A DNA stretch of 43,442 bases from an uncultured Coriobacteriaceae bacterium (lineage in GTDB: Bacteria > Actinomycetota > Coriobacteriia > Coriobacteriales > Coriobacteriaceae): contig CALUOB010000005.1 in NCBI GenBank assembly GCA_944322175.1, forward strand, positions 1 through 43,442, in the 5' to 3' direction. Position numbers and translations under genes: made by a program. Every line of letters begins with the position of its first letter. Positions within the stretch are counted from its first letter, which is position 1. This document shows positions 16,245 to 24,381 of this stretch, in pieces. The notes under the pieces were generated by a model. It saw only the letters and a program-made list of their open reading frames with translations, was not told the DNA's origin and did not search any database.

Positions 16245-17666
16245 TTACGCGCGCTCGAGCGCCGCGACTGTCTCCACATGGTCGGTGTGCGGGAACATGT
16301 CGACCGGGTTCACGCACACGGTGCGGTAGCCCATGCGGCCGAGCAGCTCGAGGTCGCGCACCTGGGTAGCAGGGTTGCAGCTCACGTACACGATGCGGCG
16401 CGGGCCGAGCGCCGCTGCGTTGCGTAAAAATGCCTGCGTGGAGCCGGCGCGCGGCGGGTCCATGAGAAGCACGTCAACGTGCTGGCCGTCGGAGGCGGCA
16501 TGCGTGAGGTAGGTCGTGGCGTCCTCGGCGATAAACGCGGCGTCGTCGAGCTGGTTCAACTGGGCGTTGCGGCACGCGTCGCGCACGGCCTCCGCGCCGC
16601 GCTCCACGCCGATGAGGCGCAAGCGCCCGCCCGCCTCGCGTGCGGCTGCCGCGGCGCATATGCCAATGGTGCCGCTCCCGCAGTACGCGTCGAGAACCAC
16701 GTCGCCGTCGCAGAAGCCCGCGGCGTCGATGGCGAGGCTGTAGAGCACCTCGGTCTGCTCGGGGTTGGTCTGGTAGAACGCGGTGGGGGAGATCTCGAAG
16801 GCGCAGCCGAGCAGCTGGTCGCGCATGACGGGCTTGCCGGCGAGCACGGTGGTCTCGCGGCCGAGGATCGCGTTGCCGGGGCGCTGGTTGACGTTCTGCG
16901 CGAGGCAGGTGATGCGCGGGTCGAGCGCAACGAGGCGCTCTACGAGCTCGCTGCGCCTGGGCAGGTCGCGGCCGTTGGTGACGAGCGTGAGGATGCCCTC
17001 GTCGGTGCGCCAACCGAGCCTCAGCACGGCGTAGCGCGCCAAGCCGCGGTGCGTGTCCTCGTTGTGGGCCGAGATACCCAGCTCCTCGAGGGTGCGTGCT
17101 ACGCCGTTCAGGATCTCGCGCGCGCCCTCGGCCTCGACCGGGCAGCTGGCGCAGGGCACGATGCGGTGCGTACCGGCGGCGAAGAAGCCACTGCGCACGG
17201 CGCCCTGCGGGCCGGGCGCAAAGGGGGTTGCCGCTTTGTGGCGGTAGCCAAGCGGGCGCTCCATGCCGGCGATGGGGCCGATGACGCACCCGGAGTGCGT
17301 GACGATGGGTGCGAAGAGCCTCTCCATGGCCCGCTGCTTGCGCGCGAGCTGGTCGGCGTAGGGCATGCCGGCGAGCGAGCAGCCGCCGCACTTCTCGGCC
17401 AAGGGGCAGAAGCCCCGGGCTGCTGAGGATCGTGCGTGCTTGCGGCCTGCGCTGCGGGCGCCCTTCGGCTTTTGCGCCCGCTCGGGACGCTGCTCGCGCC
17501 CACGGCCCGCGCCCGCGGGCGCGCTGTGCTTCTCGCCCGATCGGCCGTTGCTGCCAGTGCGCTTATCGCCCGAGGCACCTGGGGCGTGCGTTGAGCGGAC
17601 AGCCTCTGCGGCGCGTTCCGCGCGCTTGCGGCGGCGCGCCTCCTTTTTGGCGAGATGCTTGCTCAT
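16245..17666 (-). CDS. rlmD: 23S rRNA (uracil-5-)-methyltransferase, RlmD/RumA type
   Basis: Adds a methyl group from S-adenosylmethionine to C5 of a uridine in 23S rRNA or tRNA. The 473-aa protein has a basic low-complexity N-terminal tail (residues 1 to about 85) in place of a clear TRAM domain. An Fe-S cluster motif CPLAEKCGGCSL follows, with a further Cys in GCVIGP. The methyltransferase core has ISPTAFYQTNPEQTE, VLDAYCGSGTIGI, LIGVERGAEAV, LLMDPPRAG and VYVSCNPATQVRDL (catalytic Cys). The end (VDMFPHTDHVETVAAL) is characteristic of the family. ATG at 17664-17666 has GAAAGGAG upstream, which rules out the longer frame from 17732. The symbol reflects the family; the exact uridine modified is not known. 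Confidence 0.88.
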   Translation of the reverse strand: MSKHLAKKEARRRKRAERAAEAVRSTHAPGASGDKRTGSNGRSGEKHSAPAGAGRGREQRPERAQKPKGARSAGRKHARSSAARGFCPLAEKCGGCSLAGMPYADQLARKQRAMERLFAPIVTHSGCVIGPIAGMERPLGYRHKAATPFAPGPQGAVRSGFFAAGTHRIVPCASCPVEAEGAREILNGVARTLEELGISAHNEDTHRGLARYAVLRLGWRTDEGILTLVTNGRDLPRRSELVERLVALDPRITCLAQNVNQRPGNAILGRETTVLAGKPVMRDQLLGCAFEISPTAFYQTNPEQTEVLYSLAIDAAGFCDGDVVLDAYCGSGTIGICAAAAAREAGGRLRLIGVERGAEAVRDACRNAQLNQLDDAAFIAEDATTYLTHAASDGQHVDVLLMDPPRAGSTQAFLRNAAALGPRRIVYVSCNPATQVRDLELLGRMGYRTVCVNPVDMFPHTDHVETVAALERA

Positions 17667-17791
17667 GCCCGCTCCTTTCAGGTTTGTTCGGTACCTGTTT
17701 TGTTGCCGAGCTCCTAACGGGGTACAAAGCATAGCAGCTTATCAGCGTTACCATAGCACGACGTATCTGTACGCATCCGAAAGGCCCCTCA

Positions 17792-20461
17792 ATGCTCGAG
17801 CTCAAGCAGATCACCAAAGACTACCCTGCCGGCGACACCGTGGTGCACGCTCTCAAGGGCATCAGCGTTACGTTTCGCGACCGCGAGTTCGTGAGCATTC
17901 TCGGCCAGTCGGGCTGCGGCAAGACCACGCTGCTCAACATCATCGGCGGCCTCGACCAGTACACGCGCGGCGACCTTGTGATCAACGGCCGCTCCACCAA
18001 GAGCTACCACGACCGCGACTGGGACACCTACCGCAACCACTCGGTGGGCTTTGTGTTTCAGAGCTACAACCTCATTCCGCATCAGACCGTCATCGCCAAT
18101 GTCGAGATGGCGCTTCTGCTCTCGGGCGTGTCTAAGGCCGAGCGCCGCGAGCGCGCCACCGAAGCCCTGCGCAAAGTCGGCTTGGGCGACCACCTGCACA
18201 AAAAGCCCAACCAGCTCTCGGGCGGCCAGATGCAGCGCGTGGCCATAGCCCGCGCCATCGTCAACGATCCCGAGATTATCCTCGCCGACGAGCCTACGGG
18301 CGCGCTCGACACCGCTACCTCGGTCGAGGTCATGGAGATCTTGAAGCAGCTCTCGCGCGACCGCCTGGTGATCATGGTCACGCACAACCCCGAGCTTGCC
18401 GAGCAGTACTCGGACCGCGTGATCCGCATCTCCGACGGCGTGGTGACCGACGACTCCGACCCCTGCGTCAACGAGCGCCTGACCGAGGAGCAGGTGCAGC
18501 AGCATGCCATTGCCGACGCCTCCAAGGGCAAGCGTTCCATGAGCTACGCCTCGGCCGTGTCGCTGTCGTTCACCAACCTCATGACCAAGAAGGGCCGCAC
18601 CTTCCTCACGGCGTTTGCGGGCTCCATCGGCATCATCGGCATCGCGCTTATCCTCTCGCTCTCCGACGGCGCGCAGAACTACATCGCCGAAACCGAGGAG
18701 TCCACCATGGGCAGCTACCCGCTGACCATTCAAGAGACGAGCGTCGACATGGCGAGCATGATGACCTCGATGATGGGCACGGCCGAGAGCTCGGCGGCCG
18801 AGAACACCTCGGGCGAGGTAGAGTCCAAGGATCTCGTGACTGACATGGTCTCGGGTGTGACCGAGGGCGCAACCGAGAACGACATGGGCGCCATCAAGGA
18901 GTGGCTCGACTCCAACCCGGGCGACATCGACGAGCTCGTCACCGACATCCAGTACGCCTATGACACGCCGCTCAACATCTACAAGGCCGACACCTCCAAG
19001 GGCCCGGTGCAGGTGAACCCCGCCACGGTTATGGATTCGCTCGGCTTCTCGATGAGCGGGTCCACCCAGACCGAGATGCTCTCGAGCATGTCGGGCGGCA
19101 CGGGGTCGGCCTACGACGTGTGGACGCCGCTTCTCTCCAACAAAGAGACGTGGGAGCGCGACTACGACGTGGTGGCGGGTCGCATGCCCGAGGCGTGGAA
19201 CGAGGTCGTGCTCTACGCCGACAAAAACGACCGCATCTCCGACTACACGCTCTACGCGCTCGGGCTTCTTGATCAGGCCGACCTGCGCGGCATGATGTCC
19301 GATGCCCTCACGGGCGAGAAGGTCAGTGCCGCCGACAAGACGAGCTACTCCTACGACGAGCTTATGGACCTTGAGTTCAAGGTTCTGCCCGAGACCGCCA
19401 AGTACGCCGAGGACGACGACGGCGTGTGGGAGGACAAGAGCGAGGACGACGACTATCTGACGCAGGCGATCGACGACGCCGAGTCGGTGCGCGTGGTGGG
19501 CATCGTGCGCCCCACCGAGGAGAACTCCTCAGGCAGCAACTGGGGTGCGGTTCTTTACACGCCCGAGCTCATGGAGCACCTGGTGAACGAGGTCGACGAG
19601 AGCGACGTTGTGGCCGCTCAGGAGGAGAACCCCGACACCGACATCTTTACCGGCGTGCCGTTTGCCACAAGCGACGCCGAGGCGCTGACCATGGAGAGCA
19701 TCGAGGCAATGATCGAGCAGATGCCCGGCGAGCAGGGCGAGCAGATCGGCGCCTACGTTGACCAGATGCGCGCCCAGGGCATGAGCGACGAGGAGATCGC
19801 AGAGGCGTTCTCCGAGCAGATGAGCGAGGAGACCGACAACGCCACCTACGAGGGCAACCTCGAGAAGCTCGGCGTGGCAGACCTCGACGAGCCCGCCTCC
19901 ATCAGCATCTACCCGGTGGACTTTGAGGCCAAGGAGCGCGTTGACGAGCTTATCGACGAGTACAACGACCAGATTGCCGCCGACGGCGAGGGCCAGGAGA
20001 TCCAGTACACCGACATCGTGGGCACCATGATGTCGAGCGTGACCGACATCGTGAACGCCATCACCTACATTCTCATCGCGTTCGTGGCGATCTCGCTCGT
20101 GGTGAGCTCCATCATGATCGGCATCATCACCTACATCAGCGTGCTCGAGCGCACCAAGGAGATCGGCATCCTGCGCTCCATCGGCGCGAGCAAGCGCGAC
20201 GTGAGCCGCATCTTCACGGCCGAGACCTTCATCATCGGCCTCGTGTCGGGCGTGCTCGGCATCGCGGTAACCGTGCTGCTCGACATTCCCGTCAACATGA
20301 TCATCGAGCAGGTGTCGGGCGTGCGCGACCTGGCCGCCGTGCCCGCGGGCGCCGGAGCGGTCCTCGTGGCGATCTCGGTCGTGCTCTCGCTTATCGCCGG
20401 CTTTGCGCCGAGCCGCGTTGCCGCCAAGAAGGACCCGGTTACCGCTCTGCGCACCGAGTAA
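17792..20461 (+). CDS. ABC transporter ATPase-permease fusion, MacB/FtsX type
   Basis: An 889-aa inner-membrane protein joining an ABC ATPase to an FtsX-like permease. Residues 1-245 are the ATPase: Walker [11 protein letters not shown]-loop VFQSYNLIP, signature [14 protein letters not shown], Walker [12 protein letters not shown] and the switch His in VTHNPEL. A membrane segment at about 270-290 ([16 protein letters not shown]) is followed by a large extracytoplasmic domain of about 450 residues. Three further membrane segments lie at the C terminus ([20 protein letters not shown] and two more). The FtsX motif is [21 protein letters not shown]. This family moves lipoproteins, peptides or drugs out, or works as a mechanotransmitter; the substrate here is unknown. 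The ATG follows GAAAGG. No partner gene adjoins it, so it probably acts as a homodimer. Confidence 0.9.
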   Translation: MLELKQITKDYPAGDTVVHALKGISVTFRDREFVSILGQSGCGKTTLLNIIGGLDQYTRGDLVINGRSTKSYHDRDWDTYRNHSVGFVFQSYNLIPHQTVIANVEMALLLSGVSKAERRERATEALRKVGLGDHLHKKPNQLSGGQMQRVAIARAIVNDPEIILADEPTGALDTATSVEVMEILKQLSRDRLVIMVTHNPELAEQYSDRVIRISDGVVTDDSDPCVNERLTEEQVQQHAIADASKGKRSMSYASAVSLSFTNLMTKKGRTFLTAFAGSIGIIGIALILSLSDGAQNYIAETEESTMGSYPLTIQETSVDMASMMTSMMGTAESSAAENTSGEVESKDLVTDMVSGVTEGATENDMGAIKEWLDSNPGDIDELVTDIQYAYDTPLNIYKADTSKGPVQVNPATVMDSLGFSMSGSTQTEMLSSMSGGTGSAYDVWTPLLSNKETWERDYDVVAGRMPEAWNEVVLYADKNDRISDYTLYALGLLDQADLRGMMSDALTGEKVSAADKTSYSYDELMDLEFKVLPETAKYAEDDDGVWEDKSEDDDYLTQAIDDAESVRVVGIVRPTEENSSGSNWGAVLYTPELMEHLVNEVDESDVVAAQEENPDTDIFTGVPFATSDAEALTMESIEAMIEQMPGEQGEQIGAYVDQMRAQGMSDEEIAEAFSEQMSEETDNATYEGNLEKLGVADLDEPASISIYPVDFEAKERVDELIDEYNDQIAADGEGQEIQYTDIVGTMMSSVTDIVNAITYILIAFVAISLVVSSIMIGIITYISVLERTKEIGILRSIGASKRDVSRIFTAETFIIGLVSGVLGIAVTVLLDIPVNMIIEQVSGVRDLAAVPAGAGAVLVAISVVLSLIAGFAPSRVAAKKDPVTALRTE

Positions 20462-20478
20462 CGCCTCTGTGGATGGTT

Positions 20479-20514
20479 GAGCTTCTCGTCCGTGCGGACG
20501 AGAAGCTCTTCTTT
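20479..20514 (+). terminator. Intrinsic terminator after the ABC fusion gene
   Basis: A perfect 13-bp stem (GAGCTTCTCGTCC 20479-20491 with 20496-20508) has a 4-nt loop and is followed by TTCTTTTG. It lies 18 bp after the stop codon. Confidence 0.9.
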
Positions 20515-20623
20515 TGCGCGCGGCCTGGGGTGCGCGGCGGGGTCAGGCTCATCTGCCAGCTCAGGCTTTCTGAAACCAAACAGAAACGTAGCGCCTGCGG
20601 ACGTTCCGCTTCCCGTGAGTCGC

Positions 20624-20629
20624 TATACT
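20624..20629 (+). promoter_or_regulatory. Candidate -10 box of the amino-acid ABC operon
   Basis: TATACT stands 79 bp before the lipoprotein gene. A convincing -35 hexamer is not visible. It lies just upstream of the palindrome at 20645-20662. Confidence 0.45.
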
Positions 20630-20644
20630 GAAGTCCTGCGTTTC

Positions 20645-20662
20645 ACTTTAGCATGGTAAAGT
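20645..20662. promoter_or_regulatory. Palindromic operator candidate before the ABC operon
   Basis: ACTTTA-6 bp-TAAAGT forms a perfect 6-bp half-site palindrome starting about 9 bp past the predicted transcription start. That is a typical place for a repressor. No cognate regulator is encoded nearby. Confidence 0.35.
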
Positions 20663-20707
20663 ACGCGCTCCGCAGGCGGGGCGCTCGACTTCAACAGGGA
20701 GGCCATC

Positions 20708-21577
20708 ATGCTCAATCCCGTAGTTTCTCGCGCCGGCGCTCTTGCCGCTGCGGCGCTCACTTGCATCTCGCTCGCTGCGTGCGGCGGCGCGCCCGCTGAC
20801 ACCGCCGATACCGGCAGCGCGGCAGGCTCCGCGCCTGCGGCAACCGAGGACGCGGGTGTTCCCGCCGAGGGCGACACCTTTACCGTGGGCTTCGACCAGT
20901 CGTATCCGCCGTACGGCTTTGTGGGCGACGACGGCGAGTTTACCGGCTTTGACCTCGACCTGGCTGCCGAGGTGTGCGAGCGCAACGGCTGGGAGCTCGC
21001 GCTCGAGCCCATCGACTGGGACGCCAAGGACACGCTGCTCAACTCCGGCGCCATCAGCTGCATCTGGAACGGCTTTACCATCGAGGGTCGTGAGGACGAC
21101 TACACCTTCTCCGAGCCGTACATGCTGAACGGCCAGGTTGTGGTCGTGCGCGCCGACTCCGGCATCGAGAGCCTCGAGGATCTTGCCGGCAAGGCCGTGA
21201 TCACCCAGGTTGACTCCGCTGCGCTCGACGTGCTCGAGGGCGACCAGGCCGACCTCGCCGCCACCTTCGCGAGCCTCGACACGATCGGCGAGTACAACAC
21301 GGCCTTTATGCAGCTCGAGTCCGGCGCCGTTGATGCCGTGGCCTGCGACCTTTCCATCGCCGAGTACCAGATGGCCGCCAACCCCGACACGTACGTCCAG
21401 CTGCCCGAGATGCTCTCTGAAGAGCACTACGGCGTGGGCTTCAAGAAGGGCAACGAGGAGCTCGCCGCAACGGTCAACGACACGCTGCGCGCCATGAACG
21501 AGGACGGCACCATCGAGGAGCTCTGCGAGAAGTACGCTGAGTACGGCATCTCCTACGAGAACTGGGTTCTCGAGTAA
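20708..21577 (+). CDS. Polar amino-acid ABC transporter substrate-binding lipoprotein
   Basis: Surface-tethered binding protein of an amino-acid importer, 289 aa. The N terminus is a lipoprotein signal (hydrophobic segment ending LAACGG), so Cys at about residue 22 would be lipidated. A Thr/Ala/Gly linker follows. The mature part is a type II periplasmic-binding protein (SBP_bac_3): FTVGFDQSYPPYGF, FTGFDLDLAAEVCERNGWE, WNGFTIEGRED, YMLNGQVVVVRADSGI, AVDAVACDLSIAEYQM and the C-terminal YGISYENWVLE. This group usually binds glutamine, glutamate, cystine or similar. The ATG follows GGGAGGCCATC. Permease and ATPase genes follow on the same strand, giving a complete importer. Confidence 0.92.
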   Translation: MLNPVVSRAGALAAAALTCISLAACGGAPADTADTGSAAGSAPAATEDAGVPAEGDTFTVGFDQSYPPYGFVGDDGEFTGFDLDLAAEVCERNGWELALEPIDWDAKDTLLNSGAISCIWNGFTIEGREDDYTFSEPYMLNGQVVVVRADSGIESLEDLAGKAVITQVDSAALDVLEGDQADLAATFASLDTIGEYNTAFMQLESGAVDAVACDLSIAEYQMAANPDTYVQLPEMLSEEHYGVGFKKGNEELAATVNDTLRAMNEDGTIEELCEKYAEYGISYENWVLE

Positions 21578-21651
21578 GATTGCCCGAGGGGCTATCGTAC
21601 GGTGCGCGCCTGCGCGCTTCCTGAGGAGCCTCGGCTACAATGAGCGAACGA

Positions 21652-21681
21652 CCGCGGACGCGGGCTTTGCCCCGTCCGCGG
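21652..21681 (+). terminator. Attenuator-like hairpin before the permease gene
   Basis: CCGCGGACG (21652-21660) pairs with CGTCCGCGG (21673-21681) around a G/C-rich inner part. CTCTTCTG follows, a weak tail. A possible -10 (TACAAT, 21636-21641) lies upstream. It probably lowers permease expression relative to the abundant binding protein. Confidence 0.45.
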
Positions 21682-21704
21682 CTCTTCTGTGAGAGGGGCA
21701 GGGT

Positions 21705-22385
21705 TTGGATACCTCAACGATGATGGGCATGCTGCTGGAAGGCTTCGCCGTAAGCTTGCAGCTGTTTGCGCTCACGCTTGTGGGCGCTATTCCGCTCGGC
21801 GTTCCGGTAGCGCTCATGCGCCAGAGCACCTGGGGCTTCTCCGTTGGGAGGGTGCGCGTGAGGCCGCTGGCGCTCATCGCGCGCTTCTATATCTCGGTCA
21901 TGCGCGGCACGCCGCTCATGCTCCAGATGTTTGCCATCTACTTTGCGCCCTACTACGTCTTCGGCATCAAGCTCACGCCCGAGTCCAAATGGCAGGCCTG
22001 CGTCGTGGCGTTTATCATCAACTACGCAGCCTACTTTGCCGAGATCTACCGCTCGGGCATGCAGTCCATCCCGCGCGGACAGTACGAGGCGGCCGAGGTC
22101 TTGGGTTACTCCCGAGCGCAGACCTTCTTCAAGATCGTCCTGCCGCAGGTGGTAAAGCGCATTCTGCCCGCCATGGGCAACGAGGTCATCACGTTGGTCA
22201 AAGATACCTCGCTTGCGTTCTCCATCGGCGTTGCCGAGATGTTCTCTACGGCAAAGGCGCTCGTGGCGTCGCAGGTGAGCATGGTGCCGTTTGCCATTGC
22301 AGCGGCGCTGTACTGGGTGTTCAACTTTGTCGTCGAGATCGTTCTTGGCCGCGTCGAGAAGCGCTTGGACTACTACCACGACTAA
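21705..22385 (+). CDS. Amino-acid ABC transporter permease
   Basis: Membrane channel of the importer, 226 aa, of the His/Glu/Gln/Arg/opine (HEQRo) permease family. Several membrane segments are visible (LLEGFAVSLQLFALTLVGAIPLG, then ACVVAFIINYAAYFAEI, and VPFAIAAALYWVFNFVVEI near the end). The family loop that contacts the ATPase is present as RSGMQSIPRGQYEAAEVLGYSRAQTF. MRGTPLMLQMF is also characteristic. The proposed start is TTG at 21705 because GAGAGGGG lies just upstream; ATG at 21720 is an alternative giving five fewer residues. The permease would form a homodimer, since only one is encoded. It sits 127 bp after the lipoprotein gene. Confidence 0.92.
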   Translation: MDTSTMMGMLLEGFAVSLQLFALTLVGAIPLGVPVALMRQSTWGFSVGRVRVRPLALIARFYISVMRGTPLMLQMFAIYFAPYYVFGIKLTPESKWQACVVAFIINYAAYFAEIYRSGMQSIPRGQYEAAEVLGYSRAQTFFKIVLPQVVKRILPAMGNEVITLVKDTSLAFSIGVAEMFSTAKALVASQVSMVPFAIAAALYWVFNFVVEIVLGRVEKRLDYYHD

Positions 22386-22518
22386 GCGCCTATCTTGAGT
22401 CGAGAGAGTCAGCCGGGTGGCTCGCGATCGTGAAACTTCGCACGGTTTTACCGAGAAACCCGAGAAACACGTGGAAAGCACGCGTGAAAACCGTGAAAGC
22501 CCAAGCGCTTATCTTGAG
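22386..22518. repeat. Direct repeat flanking a hairpin between permease and ATPase genes
   Basis: GCGCCTATCTTGAG (22386-22399) and GCGCTTATCTTGAG (22505-22518) are 14-bp repeats with one mismatch, 119 bp apart. Between them CACGGTTTT (22441-22449) pairs with AAAACCGTG (22487-22495), and CCGAGAAAC occurs twice in tandem (22451-22468). No T-run follows the stem. The arrangement could be a small inserted element or an mRNA processing or stability structure. Confidence 0.55.
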
Positions 22519-22550
22519 CGGCAGCGGTTGCGAAACCTAAAGGAGCAGGC

Positions 22551-23351
22551 ATGGCCAGCAAGCAGGTACAGACCGAGAAGCCGGGCACGCAGGAGCCCGT
22601 GGTTCTCATCGAGGGCGCACGCAAGAGCTTTGGCTCCGTTGAGGTTCTGAAGGGCGTGTCGCTCGCAGTGCGTCCGGGTGAGACCGTGGCGGTGATCGGC
22701 CCCTCCGGCGGCGGCAAGTCTACACTTCTGCGCTGCGCAACCATGCTCGAGACCCTCGACGGAGGCACGCTCGCCTACGGCGACACCGTGGTTGCCCGCG
22801 ACGAGGGCGGCCGCTCGGTGTACTCATCCAAGGACGTGCAGGCACGCGCGCGCCAGCGCTTTGGCCTCGTGTTCCAGAACTACAACCTCTTTCCGCACTA
22901 CACGGTCATGAAGAACATCACCGACGCGCCCATCTGCGTGCAAAAACGCCCGCGCGCCGACGTTGAGCGCGAGGCGCGCGACCTTATCGCCAAAATGGGG
23001 CTCGCGGGGTGCGAGGAGAAGGTTCCCTGCCAGCTGTCGGGCGGTCAGCAGCAGCGCGTGTCGATAGCCCGCGCCCTCGCCATGCACCCTGATGTCATGT
23101 ACTTCGATGAGCCCACGAGCGCGCTTGACCCCGAGCTCACCGCCGAGGTGCTCAAGGTCATCAAGCTCCTCGCGGCGGAGGACATGACCATGGTCATCGT
23201 GACCCACGAGATGGGTTTTGCCCGCGAGGTGGCCGACCGCGTGGTGTTTCTCGACGGCGGAAGCGTGGTTGAGGAGGGTCCGGCCGAGCAGGTTATCGAT
23301 CATCCGCGCGAGGAGCGTACGCGGGCCTTCTTGAGGCGCATTGCGGAGTAG
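22551..23351 (+). CDS. Amino-acid ABC transporter ATP-binding protein
   Basis: Cytoplasmic ATPase that powers the importer, 266 aa, close to GlnQ/HisP proteins. Motifs are Walker [15 protein letters not shown]-loop [17 protein letters not shown], signature [17 protein letters not shown], Walker [16 protein letters not shown] and the switch His in [40 protein letters not shown] at the end is typical of this subfamily. The N terminus is about 15 residues longer than usual ([12 protein letters not shown]). The start ATG has AAAGGAG upstream. The gene completes the three-gene importer and is followed by a strong terminator. Confidence 0.95.
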   Translation: MASKQVQTEKPGTQEPVVLIEGARKSFGSVEVLKGVSLAVRPGETVAVIGPSGGGKSTLLRCATMLETLDGGTLAYGDTVVARDEGGRSVYSSKDVQARARQRFGLVFQNYNLFPHYTVMKNITDAPICVQKRPRADVEREARDLIAKMGLAGCEEKVPCQLSGGQQQRVSIARALAMHPDVMYFDEPTSALDPELTAEVLKVIKLLAAEDMTMVIVTHEMGFAREVADRVVFLDGGSVVEEGPAEQVIDHPREERTRAFLRRIAE

Positions 23352-23409
23352 GGTAGCGGCTCGTGCGCCGCTGAACAGGCAAAATAACCGTCAAAGGTGA
23401 CTGGTGGTG

Positions 23410-23446
23410 ACGGGGTACCCTCAAACAGGGTACCCCGTTTATATAT
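23410..23446 (+). terminator. Intrinsic terminator of the amino-acid ABC operon
   Basis: A perfect 12-bp stem (ACGGGGTACCCT 23410-23421 with 23427-23438), loop CAAAC, then TTATATAT. The AT-rich tail may also belong to the promoter region of the next operon. Confidence 0.85.
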
Positions 23447-23619
23447 AAAGACGCGATCTAACCCTCAAATTACCCGGAACAAGGTGAAGCCTGAAGACTT
23501 CCTGAGGCGAGAATACTTGTGACGGATTTGTGGTGCGGATCGCCCCGCGTCACTGTCTGATAGTTGGGCGGCGCTTCTTCGCGGGAGGGGGCGCCGCAAA
23601 GTTGCGTTAGGGAGGGAAC

Positions 23620-24345
23620 ATGAAAGAGAACACCGCTTTGGAGCATGTGGGCTCCGGCGCGGATCGCCTCGACGCCTTCTTCACCCGCCGCGGGTTCGTG
23701 AAGGTATCGGGAGCGTTCGTGACGGCGCTCGCGGCTCTCGGTCTGCTGCCCGAGTCTGCCGCGGCACAGCCCACCAGCTCGCAGGGCCAGATCGACTACT
23801 ACGCCACGCCAAGCCACGTGCTCAAGATCAACCGTGCCCGCTGCACCGGTTGCCAGCGCTGCGAGATGATGTGCACGCTCAAGAACGACGGCGTTTCGCA
23901 GCCCGCGGCCTCGCGCATCCACGTGCGCGACGGCTTCCTGTTCGGTAAGGAGCTCGGCTCCGGCGACGGCATCTACTACTCCTGCGAGTGGAACATCCGT
24001 CAGTGCCACATGTGCACCACCGCCATGTGCCAGACGGCCTGCCCGCACGGCGCCATCGTGACCGACGAGTCCACGGGCGTGCGCTCCGTTGACCCCGAGA
24101 AGTGCGTTGGCTGCGGCACCTGCGCCGCCGCGTGTCCGTACCACATGCCCACGGTCAACACGGTCACGCACAAGGCCTCCAAGTGCATCGCGTGCGGCCG
24201 CTGCGCCGAGCAGTGCCCCAACGGCGCCCTCGAGCTCGTTGAGTGGGAGAACGTCAACCATGCGTCCGGCCCGACCAAGCAGGAGAACCCCGATCCGCTG
24301 ATCTCCGAGAAGCAGGATTACGTGGGTGGCGGCAAGATCAAGTAG
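23620..24345 (+). CDS. Four-cluster Fe-S electron-transfer protein with Tat-like signal (YdhY/HybA-like)
   Basis: A 241-aa ferredoxin-like subunit. Residues 22-48 contain RRGFVKVSG followed by a hydrophobic stretch, close to a twin-arginine signal, then ESAAAQ as a possible cleavage site. Four [4Fe-4S] groups are visible: Cys 75/78/81/85, Cys 129/132/137/141, Cys 162/165/168/172 and Cys 189/192/195/199, the arrangement of DmsB/HybA-type subunits. In E. coli the uncharacterised ydh operon similarly pairs such a protein (YdhY) with an aldehyde-oxidoreductase homologue (YdhV). Here the oxidoreductase gene starts 36 bp downstream, so electrons probably pass from that enzyme through this protein to the cytochrome. 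If the Tat signal works, it acts outside the membrane, whereas its partner shows no signal. Confidence 0.85.
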   Translation: MKENTALEHVGSGADRLDAFFTRRGFVKVSGAFVTALAALGLLPESAAAQPTSSQGQIDYYATPSHVLKINRARCTGCQRCEMMCTLKNDGVSQPAASRIHVRDGFLFGKELGSGDGIYYSCEWNIRQCHMCTTAMCQTACPHGAIVTDESTGVRSVDPEKCVGCGTCAAACPYHMPTVNTVTHKASKCIACGRCAEQCPNGALELVEWENVNHASGPTKQENPDPLISEKQDYVGGGKIK

Positions 24346-24381
24346 CCGCACTGACCGCACTTCGAGTAAAGGAGCTTATCC

